64,000 nt of DNA from Pelagicoccus sp. GTDB taxonomy: Bacteria > Verrucomicrobiota > Verrucomicrobiia > Opitutales > Opitutaceae. The stretch is from assembly GCA_028284635.1 (NCBI GenBank), contig JANQRJ010000013.1:124001-188000 (forward strand), written 5' to 3'. Position 1 is the first letter of the stretch. Every line of letters begins with the position of its first letter. This document shows positions 9,083 through 17,940 of the stretch, one piece after another. Below the pieces are notes generated by a model. That model was not told the origin of the DNA and ran no database searches. It was given only the letters and a program-made list of their open reading frames with translations. A program made the position numbers and the translations under genes.

Positions 9083-11521
9083 TTAGAATCTTCCGCCGAA
9101 AGAGAAGTTGAATTGCGAGCCGTTGTCATTGCCGCCGATATCGGACGAACCATCGGTGCTGAGCGGTATGGCATAGTCGAGACGCAACGGCGTACCCAAC
9201 ATTTCCATACGAATGCCGAAGCCGTAGTTGTCGTTCCAGCCGCTACGCCGCTGGATCAATATGTCGGGGTCATCTGGATCGTCTCTAAGGATCTGGTCGT
9301 TATCCAGGCCAAAGTCGCCCGCTTCCTTGTTGACGAACCCTCCATCGTAGAAGGCAGCGATACGAAATCCTTCGGTAATGCCAAACGAGTACTCAGCGCC
9401 GAACATGCCATAGGTCTTGCCGCCGATTTCGCCGCCGGGACGAGTCGCAGTGCCTCCCTCTTTGGGGCTTACCGTCTGCAACTCGAAGCCTCGCAGAGTA
9501 TTTGGCCCACCTAGAAAGAAACGCTCGTTGAAAGGCACAAGGGAATCTTCATTGATCTCATCCACAATGCCGGCCCGAAACAGAAGTTCGACTGTCTGAG
9601 TCAGTTTTCGAGAGATGGGCAGATAGACGGCATTGCGGGACTCTATCTTGTAGAAGTCGAAGTCGCCTCCCAACGCATCCCCCGCATAGGACATATCGAG
9701 CTCGAAGCGCATGCCGCGAAAGGTGTTGATAAGCCTGTCGCGCGTGTCGCGCAACAGGAGCAGGTTTATCCGAGAGGTCGTGCCGATACTGCGAATGAGG
9801 CGGTCTCGAACGGTGACATCCGCCTGTTCGAACCTCTCGAATTCGGTATCGGTCAAATTATAGGCTATGCGACCTTCTATCAGCTCGATGAGCCTCTTGC
9901 GCAGAGAGACTTCGAACCCCTTCGTCGACTGGTCGTATGCGAGATCGTCGTAGTCGGTTTCGTTGTTGAAGACCTGGAAGCCGAGGGCGAGGCGACGCTC
10001 GAAGAGCCAGGGCTCTTCAAAGGCCAGGATCAGCGAGGAGGAACTGCCGCCGATCTGGGCCTTGAGGCGAAACTTCTGGCCATCCCCCTGGAAAGCTCCG
10101 CGCCAATTGAGTATGTCGAAGTTCGACTGCGTGAGTTCGATAAAAAAGACGCCTTGCTCAAGAGAACTGAAGCCAGCGCCGAAGGAGAAGTTTCCGGTGC
10201 GGCCTTCGCGAAAGGTGATGCGCAGGTCCTTGCGACCTGGGATGTTGGTGGTCTGCGAGGTGACGCTGGGATCTTCGAAGAAGCGGGTATTCTCCAGACG
10301 CATGCGGCTGGCTTCCATACGCACGCTGTCAAAGGTGCTGCCCGGCGAAAGAGCCAACTCGCGTAGCACGACGACGCTCTTGGTCTTGGTGTTGCCCTCG
10401 ATATCGATGGATTCGACGAGGAACTTCTCGCTCTCGTTGACGGCGTACTTGAGATCGATTCGGCCCGTCTCGACGTTGGGCACGCGCATCATTCGCACTC
10501 GCGTCTCCAGGTATCCAAACTGCCCATACAGGTCCTCGATACGCTCGACGTCCTCGTCGATCTTCTCGGGACGGTAGATGTCTCCGGTGCGAGACTGGAG
10601 AAGCAGCCGCAAGACGGAGTCCTCGTATGTCTTGTTGCCGACGAACTCTATATTGCCGATCTGATACTGCTTGCCCTCGTCTATGTCGATATCGATGCGC
10701 ATGCGGCGCTTGGTGGGATAGGAGAACTTGACGCTCGAAGGATCGATTTCGATATCCAGAAAGCCTTCCTTGCGGTACTTGTCCTTGAGCAGGTCGAGAT
10801 CGTCTTCGAATTTGTCGCGATCGAAGCGGCCGGCTCCGGTGAAGACGGAGAGGAAGCTCCACTTCTTGGTCTCCATTCCTCTCTTCAGTCTGCGGCGCGG
10901 CAGGTTCTCGTTTCCTTCAAAGGCTATCTTGCCGATCTTGAACTTGCGGCCTTCCCTGATCTGAAAGGTGACCGTGCCGTAGCCGGTGACCGGACTGCGG
11001 TCGATATTGTAGTCGACACGAGCCTGAGAGAAGCCGCGCTTGAGATAGAGCTCCTGGATCTTCTCGGCCGCGGCTTTCACTCGCGGTTCGTTGAGCGTCT
11101 GGTTGACGGTGATCTCGATTTCGTTCTCCAGCTTGCGCTTGCCGATGGTGTCGTTGCCCTCGAAGATGATGGCGGAGATGCGGAACTTGGGACGGATGTC
11201 GAAGATGACATCTATCTCCGTCTCGCTGACGGGAGCGATGCGGGCCTCGATGTATTCAAAAAGATTGGACCGATAGAGCGAACGAATATCTCGGTCGACG
11301 GTAATGGGATCGTAAGGCTCGCCTTCGCGCAGGGACATGTTGGCCCGGGCTACCTCTTCGTTGACATTGGACAGGCCAGTGAAGTTGACGATCAGCTTGC
11401 GGATGATCGGCGGTGAGTTTCTCTCCTCTTGGGCCGAGGCCTCGGAGAAGCAGAGCGAAAGGAATGCGAGGGCCAGAAGAATCCGAGCCGTGTGGGATTG
11501 GCTATTCCGAGTAATTTTCAA
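9083..11521 (-). CDS. bamA: Outer-membrane protein assembly factor BamA
   Basis: Essential outer-membrane beta-barrel insertase. A signal peptide (about 1-30, ending SEASAQ) is followed by five POTRA domains (about 35-420), for instance IIFEGNDTIGKRKLENEI and IAFEGNENLPRRRLKRGM. The C-terminal 16-strand barrel contains the LRGFE motif of loop 6 and ends in Phe (FGGRF). The 812 residues are normal. The only suitable start is a TTG at 11519-11521, inside the last codons of dnaB (20-bp overlap). This implies translational coupling. skp follows 30 bp later. Confidence 0.96.
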   Translation of the reverse strand: MKITRNSQSHTARILLALAFLSLCFSEASAQEERNSPPIIRKLIVNFTGLSNVNEEVARANMSLREGEPYDPITVDRDIRSLYRSNLFEYIEARIAPVSETEIDVIFDIRPKFRISAIIFEGNDTIGKRKLENEIEITVNQTLNEPRVKAAAEKIQELYLKRGFSQARVDYNIDRSPVTGYGTVTFQIREGRKFKIGKIAFEGNENLPRRRLKRGMETKKWSFLSVFTGAGRFDRDKFEDDLDLLKDKYRKEGFLDIEIDPSSVKFSYPTKRRMRIDIDIDEGKQYQIGNIEFVGNKTYEDSVLRLLLQSRTGDIYRPEKIDEDVERIEDLYGQFGYLETRVRMMRVPNVETGRIDLKYAVNESEKFLVESIDIEGNTKTKSVVVLRELALSPGSTFDSVRMEASRMRLENTRFFEDPSVTSQTTNIPGRKDLRITFREGRTGNFSFGAGFSSLEQGVFFIELTQSNFDILNWRGAFQGDGQKFRLKAQIGGSSSSLILAFEEPWLFERRLALGFQVFNNETDYDDLAYDQSTKGFEVSLRKRLIELIEGRIAYNLTDTEFERFEQADVTVRDRLIRSIGTTSRINLLLLRDTRDRLINTFRGMRFELDMSYAGDALGGDFDFYKIESRNAVYLPISRKLTQTVELLFRAGIVDEINEDSLVPFNERFFLGGPNTLRGFELQTVSPKEGGTATRPGGEIGGKTYGMFGAEYSFGITEGFRIAAFYDGGFVNKEAGDFGLDNDQILRDDPDDPDILIQRRSGWNDNYGFGIRMEMLGTPLRLDYAIPLSTDGSSDIGGNDNGSQFNFSFGGRF

Positions 11522-12911
11522 AACGAGTTATGTCTCTGAGGAAGGTTAGCTTGATGTCGCCAACGGGACCATTGCGTTGCTTGGCGATGATTAGGTCCGC
11601 CTTATCGGCTGCAACGGAAAAATCATCTGTAGCATCCTTTGGGCGGGCTAGAAGAAGAACCACATCGGCGTCCTGCTCTATGGAGCCCGATTCACGGAGG
11701 TCCGAGAGCTTCGGCTGACGCTTTTCCTTTTCCGAATCACGATTGAGCTGACTTAGTACAATGACGGGGACTTTGAGTTCCTTCGCCAGACCTTTAATGC
11801 CTCGCGATATCTCGGCGATCTGCTGCTCGCGCGGGACGCGCGGATCGGTACCGGAGACCAACTGCAGATAGTCGACGATGATGAGGGCCATTCCGGGATT
11901 GCGAGCGAAGACCCGACGAGCCTTGGCACGCAGCTGATTGATGGTGATCTGCGAGGCGTCGTCGATCCAGAGCGACGCCTGCTTGAGCTCGATGGCGGCA
12001 GCGGCGAGTCGCTGTTGCTCTTCCTTGTTGACGAAGCCCTCGCGCAAGCGCTGGGAGCTGACTCGAGCGCGGCCGGTGAGCAGACGCATGGCGAGCTGCT
12101 CGGCTCCCATTTCAAGGCTGAAGATTAGCACGCCGCCCTTTGGAACATCCTTCCTGGTCGGCAGAGCGACCGATTCGGCGATGTTCATAGCCAAACTGGT
12201 CTTGCCCATGGAGGGGCGGGCGGCCAGCACGATCATCTCCGTCGGGTGCATGCCGTGCGTCATCTTGTCGAGATCGGCATAGCCCGAGGAAAGCCCGCTG
12301 AGCTGACCACGGCCTTCGAGCATCTTCTTGATGAGGTTGACGGCTTCGCCCACCGACTCGCGAATAGGCTGGGAGGTGTCGGCCACCTGCTGGTCGGAGA
12401 TAGCGTAGATCTCCTTCTCGACCTCGTCGATGAGGGACTCGATACTGCCTTCGTCTGGCTCGAAACAGCGCTCCAGACTGCGAGTGGCCGTGGCGATGAG
12501 GCGGCGCTTGGTATAGTTCTCCTGGACCTTTTCCAGGAAGTAGTTGGCATGCGCCGTAGTCTCGATGTGGGAGGTGAGATCCGCTAGATAGAGCGGACCG
12601 CCGACTTCCTCTAGCTTGCCTCGGCTACGCAGCTCCTCCGCGAGGATCTGAGCGTCGAGCATCGACTTGCTCTCGAAGAGCTCGCAACAGATCTGGAAGG
12701 CAAGCTGGTTGGCCGGATTGTAGAACGCTTCGGGCGGCAGCCGCTGGGCGAGGCAACGGGAGATGATCTCAGCTGGATCGAGCAAGCAGGCTGCGAGAAG
12801 GCCCTTTTCCGCATCCGGGCTGTGTGGAAGAGCCCGGCCAGCAAGCGTAGCCGGCGGCGGGCTCGAGGCTTTGTCGAAGGGAGCGTCCTTCCTGTCGGGC
12901 TTGCTCGGCAT
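11502..12911 (-). CDS. dnaB: Replicative DNA helicase DnaB
   Basis: Hexameric 5'-3' helicase at the replication fork. The N-terminal primase-interacting domain covers about 25-130 (SPDAEKGLLAACLLDP). The RecA-like domain has Walker A ARPSMGKTSLA at about 230-240, the Walker B region ALIIVDYLQL and the C-terminal LRESGSIEQDADVV and QRNGPVG motifs. The 469 residues show no intein insertion. It lies 25 bp after rplI, the widely conserved rplI-dnaB order, and overlaps the bamA start, so replication and envelope genes appear co-transcribed. Confidence 0.97.
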   Translation of the reverse strand: MPSKPDRKDAPFDKASSPPPATLAGRALPHSPDAEKGLLAACLLDPAEIISRCLAQRLPPEAFYNPANQLAFQICCELFESKSMLDAQILAEELRSRGKLEEVGGPLYLADLTSHIETTAHANYFLEKVQENYTKRRLIATATRSLERCFEPDEGSIESLIDEVEKEIYAISDQQVADTSQPIRESVGEAVNLIKKMLEGRGQLSGLSSGYADLDKMTHGMHPTEMIVLAARPSMGKTSLAMNIAESVALPTRKDVPKGGVLIFSLEMGAEQLAMRLLTGRARVSSQRLREGFVNKEEQQRLAAAAIELKQASLWIDDASQITINQLRAKARRVFARNPGMALIIVDYLQLVSGTDPRVPREQQIAEISRGIKGLAKELKVPVIVLSQLNRDSEKEKRQPKLSDLRESGSIEQDADVVLLLARPKDATDDFSVAADKADLIIAKQRNGPVGDIKLTFLRDITRFENYSE

Positions 12912-12936
12912 GCTTGCGGCTCAAGCCTGGCAGAAG

Positions 12937-13452
12937 CTACTCCTTGTCGGAAGAATCGTCCGCCTCTTCGCCGGCGCCTTCTTCGGGCTCGACGATCGGG
13001 TTTTCGGATACGACGTCGATCTTCATCTCGACCTCAACCTCGGCGTGCACCTTGACGGTGAAAACGTGCTGACCGAGCTCCTTGATAGGCTGAGCGAGGT
13101 GGATCTTCTTGCGATCGATGTCGTATCCAGCTTCCGAGAGCTTCTCGTGAATGTGGATAGAGGTAACCGCGCCGAACATGCGGCCCGCTTCGCCTGTCTT
13201 GACGGCGATGCCGATCTGCGTCTCGGCGAGCTTGGCAGCCTGGGCCTTGGCGTCGGCTAGATTCTGGGCCTCGCGCTGGGCGCGGCGGACTTTGAGGGCC
13301 TCGATCTGCTTGCGGTTGGCCCTGGTCACAGGGATGGCCTTCTTGGTGGGAAGCAGGAAATTGCGAGCGAAGCCCGCCTTGACCTTGACTTGATCGCCCT
13401 CGCTGCCGAGTCCCTCGACAGGCTCGATGAGTAGTACTTCGCTAGTTGCCAT
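12937..13452 (-). CDS. rplI: 50S ribosomal protein L9
   Basis: Binds 23S rRNA at the base of the L1 stalk. The N-terminal domain has GLGSEGDQVKVKAGFARNFLLP (conserved Gly, Arg-Asn-Phe-Leu), joined by a long connecting helix to the C-terminal domain (GRMFGAVTSIHIHEKL). The 171 residues exceed the usual 148 because of an acidic tail after about 150 (EEGAGEEADDSSDKE). It lies 63 bp after ssb; the S18 gene normally placed between them is missing. Confidence 0.97.
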   Translation of the reverse strand: MATSEVLLIEPVEGLGSEGDQVKVKAGFARNFLLPTKKAIPVTRANRKQIEALKVRRAQREAQNLADAKAQAAKLAETQIGIAVKTGEAGRMFGAVTSIHIHEKLSEAGYDIDRKKIHLAQPIKELGQHVFTVKVHAEVEVEMKIDVVSENPIVEPEEGAGEEADDSSDKE

Positions 13453-13515
13453 GATGCGCGATTGGATTGATGTATTCTAAAAGTTGCTACGGGAAAGATC
13501 TTCGAATGCCGGAGA

Positions 13516-13959
13516 TCAGAAAGGCACGTCTTCCTCGATGTCGTCGCTGGCCGCAGCCGGGGCTGAGCCGGAGCGGGGAGAGGGAGCGGAATCCTGGGCT
13601 GGGCGAGAAGCGGAATGGCCGGATGACTCGCGGGGCATGAGCTGCATGTTCTCGACGATGACCTTTAGCTTGCTGCGCTTCTCGCCTTCCTTCGATTCCC
13701 AGGAGTCGAATTTCAGGCGACCTTCGACGAACAGAGGGTTCCCCTTGCTGACGTACTTGGAGATGATCTCCGCCTGCTTACCCCAAGCTTCGAGATCGAC
13801 GAAGGTGGTTTCCTCCTGAGTCTCGCCGCTGTCACCGGTACGGTAGACGCGGTTGACGGCCATGCCGAACTGGCAAACAGAGGTGCCCTTCGGCGTGGTG
13901 CGCAATTCGGGGTCGCGGGTCAGATTGCCGAGGAGGATGACTCTGTTGAAGTTGGCCAT
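13516..13959 (-). CDS. ssb: Single-stranded DNA-binding protein
   Basis: Coats single-stranded DNA in replication and repair. The OB fold (about 1-105) starts NFNRVILLGNLTRDPELR and includes the basic and aromatic residues expected for ssDNA binding. A Gly/Ser/Pro-rich linker leads to the acidic protein-interaction tip, here DDIEEDVPF, close to the canonical DDDIPF. The gene lies 27 bp after rpsF in the common rpsF-ssb order. Confidence 0.97.
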   Translation of the reverse strand: MANFNRVILLGNLTRDPELRTTPKGTSVCQFGMAVNRVYRTGDSGETQEETTFVDLEAWGKQAEIISKYVSKGNPLFVEGRLKFDSWESKEGEKRSKLKVIVENMQLMPRESSGHSASRPAQDSAPSPRSGSAPAAASDDIEEDVPF

Positions 13960-13986
13960 GGGAAAACAGGGGGCTAGGGCAAAGGC

Positions 13987-14286
13987 TTACTGGGCCTTTT
14001 GGATTATCTTGTGGGAGACGAGCTTGTTAAGGCGGAGCTTGTCCAGGATCGCGGCTGGAGTTTCCTTCGAGCCGGAGAATTCGTACTGGACGTAGAGGCC
14101 GGAGTCGTACTTGGCGTCGGGAGCGCGCGCGAAGTCCTTGACGCCGAGATTCTCGACCTTGGAGACTTCGGCGCCCGCCTCGGCGAGCTCTGTCTTGAGG
14201 CCGTCGATCAGGTCTTCGACGGTTTCCTCACGACCACGCGTATCGAGGATGAAAGTTGCTCTGTAGTTAGATGCTGTTGCTGTCAT
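13987..14286 (-). CDS. rpsF: 30S ribosomal protein S6
   Basis: Platform protein of the small subunit that normally pairs with S18. The 99 residues are of usual length: YRATFILDTRGREETVEDLIDGLK, a central KVENLGVKDFA stretch and Y-V-Q-Y-E-F in the last strand. The start overlaps the 3' end of pth by 20 bp, so the two are coupled. Its partner rpsR (S18) is not in the window. Confidence 0.93.
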   Translation of the reverse strand: MTATASNYRATFILDTRGREETVEDLIDGLKTELAEAGAEVSKVENLGVKDFARAPDAKYDSGLYVQYEFSGSKETPAAILDKLRLNKLVSHKIIQKAQ

Positions 14287-14872
14287 CGTTTTTCTTTTTT
14301 CGATTGATTTGGTTCATCGCCATCTCCGGTCCGTCACGCAACAGCCTGACGAGGCTGTCCACGTAGCGATCCATGGAGGCGGTGAATAAAGTTTCTTCTT
14401 CCGGGGTGAATTTTCCTAGCACGTAGTCCGCGAGAGCCATTTCTTTATGGGGCTTTCGGCCGATGCCGATGCGCAGGCGAGCGAAACGGGGAGCGATGCG
14501 AACGAGCAGATCGGCAAGGCCGTTATGACCGCCGGCGCTGCCGCTCAGGCTGATCTTCACTTCGCCCAACGCTAGGTTGATTTCGTCGTAAAGGACGACG
14601 ACCTGCTCAGGCGGGATCTTGTAAAAGCTGCAGACCTTTTGCACGCTGAGCCCGCTTTCGTTCATAAACGTGGCGGGCTTGAGCAAGACCAGCTTGCCGT
14701 GGCGACTGTCGCTCAGGTCAGCGAGTTCGCCTTTGAAAGAGCGCTCCTTTCTCCAAGCGGTGGCGCCTTTCGAAAGGGCGAAAGCGTCGAGCACCCGAAA
14801 GCCGGCGTTGTGGCGCGTGGCCGCGTATTCGCTGCCAGGGTTGCCGAGACCGACTACCAGGCGAAAGCTCAT
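14267..14872 (-). CDS. pth: Peptidyl-tRNA hydrolase
   Basis: Releases tRNA from prematurely terminated peptidyl-tRNA. It begins RLVVGLGNPGSEYAATRHNAGF, holding the conserved Asn and catalytic His (TRHNAGF). Also present are LLKPATFMNESG and GSAGGHNGLADL, both family signatures. The 201 residues are normal. It lies 81 bp after rplY (conserved rplY-pth order) and overlaps rpsF. Confidence 0.96.
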   Translation of the reverse strand: MSFRLVVGLGNPGSEYAATRHNAGFRVLDAFALSKGATAWRKERSFKGELADLSDSRHGKLVLLKPATFMNESGLSVQKVCSFYKIPPEQVVVLYDEINLALGEVKISLSGSAGGHNGLADLLVRIAPRFARLRIGIGRKPHKEMALADYVLGKFTPEEETLFTASMDRYVDSLVRLLRDGPEMAMNQINRKKKNDDSNSI

Positions 14873-14953
14873 ACGCTGAAACTAGGATATATGTATAAAG
14901 AACGAAAGGCGAACCGTCGCAGGCGACGAACCGCCGGAAAATTAGCGGCAACG

Positions 14954-15508
14954 CTATTTGACGACCGCGAAGACGGGCTGGGCTGGAGCGTCGAGATACT
15001 CGACGCCCTCGAAGGCCGGGAGCTGGCTGACGTGCAAATTGTCGCCGAGCTTGAGCTCCGTCACGTCTACGTCGATGGACGAGGGAATCGCGCTTGGCAG
15101 GCAGCGAACGAGAACGGTGTGCGTGACTGTTTCGATCGTGGCGTTCTCATTCTTGACGCCATAGGCCTCGCCAACGGGATGAACGGGCACCTCAACGGAA
15201 ACGAGCTCGTCGTCCGCAACCTCCTGGAAATCCACGTGCAGATAGGAGTCCTTGATCGGGTGGCGCTGGACCTCCTTGATGATGGAAGTACGGGCCTTCC
15301 CCTCGCCTTCCTGCAGCTGGACGACGGGAGCGTTGTTGCCGATCGCCCGGAGCAGCGAACGCAGCTCGGCAGCGTTCACCGTGAGGTTCTCGGGCTGCTT
15401 GCTCTTGCCGTAGACGATGGCCGGCACGAGGCCGGAAGCCCGGAGACGGCCGGAAGCTGAAGTGCCAGCCTGACTGCGACTGGAAGCCTTGATGGTTAGC
15501 GTTTTCAT
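14954..15508 (-). CDS. rplY: 50S ribosomal protein L25, CTC/TL5 form
   Basis: 5S rRNA-binding ribosomal protein. The N-terminal L25 domain (about 1-92) contains GLVPAIVYGKSKQPENLTV, and a C-terminal TL5/CTC beta-domain (about 95-184) follows. The two-domain form (184 residues) is the one usual outside gammaproteobacteria. It is the first gene of the block running to skp. The about 160 bp upstream, up to the tRNA fragment at 15671, is A/T-richer and probably holds the promoter, but no certain site was picked. Confidence 0.94.
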   Translation of the reverse strand: MKTLTIKASSRSQAGTSASGRLRASGLVPAIVYGKSKQPENLTVNAAELRSLLRAIGNNAPVVQLQEGEGKARTSIIKEVQRHPIKDSYLHVDFQEVADDELVSVEVPVHPVGEAYGVKNENATIETVTHTVLVRCLPSAIPSSIDVDVTELKLGDNLHVSQLPAFEGVEYLDAPAQPVFAVVK

Positions 15509-15670
15509 GTTTCGGAAATTGAAGAAGGTCAGGACCTAGGTCCGAGGGAAAGGAGGCGAACGCTAAGTTCGCGAGCCAGCAAATCAATCAAAAGTTTCGA
15601 AAATATGGAAACAGAAATACAACTTCAGTTGAGTCGGCGAAAAAAGCCTGACTGCCTGAGTGATGTAAAA

Positions 15671-15720
15671 TGGCTGCCCCAGTAGGGATGACCAAGTAAT
15701 TGATCCCGGTTTTATCGGGA
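15671..15720 (-). pseudogene. tRNA-Asn 3' fragment carrying a hairpin (fragment B)
   Basis: On the minus strand this reads TCCCGATAAAACCGGGA (hairpin), then TCAATTACTTGGTC (anticodon-loop 3' half and variable region of tRNA-Asn), nine unrelated bases, and GGGGCAGCCA, the exact 3' acceptor end of the intact tRNA-Asn including CCA. The 5' half and T arm are missing. The GIY-YIG stop codon lies inside this hairpin. Together with fragment A (16113-16168) it would rebuild one tRNA-sized pseudo-tRNA. Confidence 0.75.
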
Positions 15721-15984
15721 CGTTGAGGCGTTATTCGAAAAAAGGGCGCGCACCTTGCGCGGGCTCTTCCAGGCCTTGAGCTGCCGCTCGCGAAGAACCG
15801 CCTCGGAGCGTGTCGCGTAGCCTTCGCTGCCGAGAAGACTCCAAGGTCCATGCTTGTGCGTGTACTTGCCCAGGTGGGCATGGCCGTCGGGAGAGTTGTG
15901 CTGATCGAGACGACGGGCGAGATTCTCCGTCTGGCCGATATAGAGAACGCCCTTTGCGTTCTCCAAGACATACACGTAAAACAC
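15712..15984 (-). CDS. Small GIY-YIG nuclease-domain protein
   Basis: Stand-alone GIY-YIG domain of 90 residues, of the UPF0213 type. FYVYVLENAKGVLYIGQTENLARRLDQHN shows the two motif halves (YVYVL for GIY, LYIGQT for YIG) and the conserved Arg. KAWKSPRKVRALF follows near the end, and a conserved Glu occurs in RSEAVLRERQLKAW. Biochemical roles of this subfamily are largely unknown; related domains nick DNA in homing endonucleases and UvrC. It starts 33 bp downstream of tRNA-Asn on the same strand, and its stop (TAA at 15712-15714) lies within the loop of the hairpin of fragment B. Confidence 0.88.
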   Translation of the reverse strand: MFYVYVLENAKGVLYIGQTENLARRLDQHNSPDGHAHLGKYTHKHGPWSLLGSEGYATRSEAVLRERQLKAWKSPRKVRALFSNNASTSR

Positions 15985-16017
15985 GATGAAAGAACAAGTC
16001 CTCTAGACGGGAAAAAA

Positions 16018-16092
<75 letters not shown>

Positions 16093-16112
16093 AAAAATTG
16101 AACTGATACCCT

Positions 16113-16168
16113 ATGACCAAGTGATTAATCCCGACTTTGTCGGGACTCTACCACTGAGCTACAGGGCA
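16113..16168 (-). pseudogene. tRNA-Asn 5' fragment carrying a hairpin (fragment A)
   Basis: On the minus strand the first 23 nt (16168 down to 16146) are identical to the 5' acceptor and D arm of the intact tRNA-Asn. The 5' side of the anticodon arm is then replaced by the hairpin TCCCGACAAAGTCGGGA. TTAATCACTTGGTC, identical to the tRNA 3' side of the anticodon arm and variable loop, follows. The T arm and 3' acceptor strand are absent. It cannot form a working tRNA. Confidence 0.8.
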
Positions 16169-16313
16169 AGATGAGTTGGCGAAAAAGTTGTTTTTGATAT
16201 CAATTGTCAACCCTTTCCAACAATTTTGCGCCCTTGATCCACGAATTGACCAGCGCGTCGATCTCTGGAACAAACGCGCCTTCCATCAATCGGTTCAAAC
16301 AAATCCCCCGGCT

Positions 16314-17798
16314 ATGAAAGCACGCTCGATCGCTTCCCTCCTCTCAATCGTCGCCGCAACCTTCCTCTTCTCCGGCTGCGCCACCGAACCCAGCCTCTAC
16401 ACCGGAGAAAAAGCCTACTATGGCTACACGTGGGAACAGGAGCTCAAGTTAGGTCGCGAAGCTGACGCAGGCATCGTGCAGGAGATGGGTCTCTATCCCA
16501 GCGACGAAATCTCAGAGTACGTGCGCGAGCTTGGCGAAAGCCTTCTCGTCCATAGTGCTCTTCGCCAGCCAGACGCTCCAGAGCTCTACCGCGATACGCA
16601 GTTCACTTTTCGAGTACTCGACTCCCCTGTGGTCAACGCTTTCGCCTTACCTGGCGGATACGTCTACGTGACCCGAGGCCTGTTGGCCCACGTGCAAAAC
16701 GAAGCCCAGCTCGCCGTCGTCCTCGGTCACGAAATCACCCACGTCGAAGCCCGCCACGCCTCCAAGCAAGCCCTCAAGCAGACTTGGGGACAGGTAGGCC
16801 TACTCGCAGGAGCAGTCATCGGAGAACAGTTCGCCGAAAACAAGGAGCTGGCCCGCAAAGCAGTCGAGGTGAGCGGCAGCCTCCTTCAGCTTGCCACCCT
16901 CAAGTACGGTCGCGACGCGGAACGAGAGTCAGACCTCCGCGGCGTAGAGTACGCAGCCAAGGCAGGCTATGACGCCTCTCAAGGCAGCGAATTCTTTCGC
17001 TCCCTCAAACGCATCTCCAATAAGTCCGGCCAAAGACTCCCCTCTTGGATGTCCAGCCATCCCGATCCAGGCGAACGCGAGGAAACCATAAAGCGGCTGG
17101 CGGACGAATGGTCCGAAACCCAAAACATGAATACGGTCGGCCGGGAACGCTACCTAGCAAAAATCGACGGTCTCGTAGTCGGAGAAAATCCAAGAAACGG
17201 ATACATCGACGGCAACACATTCTACCACCCCGAACTCCGGCTGCAGTTCGAAATCCCAAGCGGCTGGAAAGCCCAGAACGAAAGCTCCGCAGTCTACCTG
17301 AGGGATCCCAGCGGAGCAGCGCTTCTCGTCTTCAGCCTTGCTCGGCAAAGCAGCCCCGCAGCCGCAGCCCAAGCCCTGCAACAACGCTTAAGCCTCGTAC
17401 CGACCTACGCTCGGGAAACTCGCATCGACGGACTCGAAGCCTATGTGCTCGCAGGACAGGCTCAAAGCGACTCCCAAACCCTCCCCATCTACTCGACGTT
17501 TATTGCCCATCGCGACAAGGTGTATTCATTCCTAGGATATGGAAACGCAGAAAAGTTCCCCGAAGTCGAAGGACGGATACGCAACAGCATCAATTCCTTT
17601 CAAGAGCTCAAAAACCGTCAGGCCCTCGACATACAGCCTTCTCGGCTGAGTATCGTACGGGCGCCGCGCAACGCGCCATTTAGCGAACTCCTGCCAAAAC
17701 GCCTGCCCCACGGCACCGATGCCCAAGACTGGGCGATCATGAACCAAGTCGAGCTAGACGAGCGCATGGAGCGCGGCCGCTTGCTCAAGCTACCGTAG
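16314..17798 (+). CDS. M48-family metalloprotease lipoprotein
   Basis: Zinc protease anchored in the envelope. The start MKARSIASLLSIVAATFLFSGCATEP gives a lipoprotein signal with lipobox FSGC; the 46-codon upstream extension is rejected because it would run through the tRNA fragment region. The HExxH zinc motif is HEITH at about residue 139 (VVLGHEITHVEARHA), with the third ligand probably in ERESDLRGVEYA. After the protease (about 40-275) comes a domain of about 180 residues (FYHPELRLQFEIPSGWKAQ...) resembling the C-terminal module of some BepA/LoiP-like proteins; its function is unknown. Its stop codon lies in a palindromic repeat. Confidence 0.9.
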   Translation: MKARSIASLLSIVAATFLFSGCATEPSLYTGEKAYYGYTWEQELKLGREADAGIVQEMGLYPSDEISEYVRELGESLLVHSALRQPDAPELYRDTQFTFRVLDSPVVNAFALPGGYVYVTRGLLAHVQNEAQLAVVLGHEITHVEARHASKQALKQTWGQVGLLAGAVIGEQFAENKELARKAVEVSGSLLQLATLKYGRDAERESDLRGVEYAAKAGYDASQGSEFFRSLKRISNKSGQRLPSWMSSHPDPGEREETIKRLADEWSETQNMNTVGRERYLAKIDGLVVGENPRNGYIDGNTFYHPELRLQFEIPSGWKAQNESSAVYLRDPSGAALLVFSLARQSSPAAAAQALQQRLSLVPTYARETRIDGLEAYVLAGQAQSDSQTLPIYSTFIAHRDKVYSFLGYGNAEKFPEVEGRIRNSINSFQELKNRQALDIQPSRLSIVRAPRNAPFSELLPKRLPHGTDAQDWAIMNQVELDERMERGRLLKLP

Positions 17799-17925
17799 CG
17801 CGGATCCCGCAAAGCGGGACCGCGACCGCAGTGCAGATCAACGCCGTAGCCGCGTTCGTGAGAACGCGGAGCGGATGTCGCGTTCTCACGAACGCGGCTA
17901 CGGGCTAAAGCTCCGCACTACGGTG
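17796..17925. repeat. Palindromic repeat cluster, family B core at 17844-17903
   Basis: Arms 17844-17868 and 17879-17903 are exact 25-bp reverse complements (CCGTAGCCGCGTTCGTGAGA...) with a 10-nt loop. The same sequence family recurs at 42248-42322 and 44880-44943. Just before it is the hairpin TCCCGCAAAGCGGGA (17805-17819), and after it a family A half-arm GCTAAAGCTCCGCACTAC. The cluster fills the gap between the M48 gene and hemN, which are convergent, and may serve as their terminator. Confidence 0.8.
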
Positions 17926-17940
17926 CAGGCTCTACACGAA

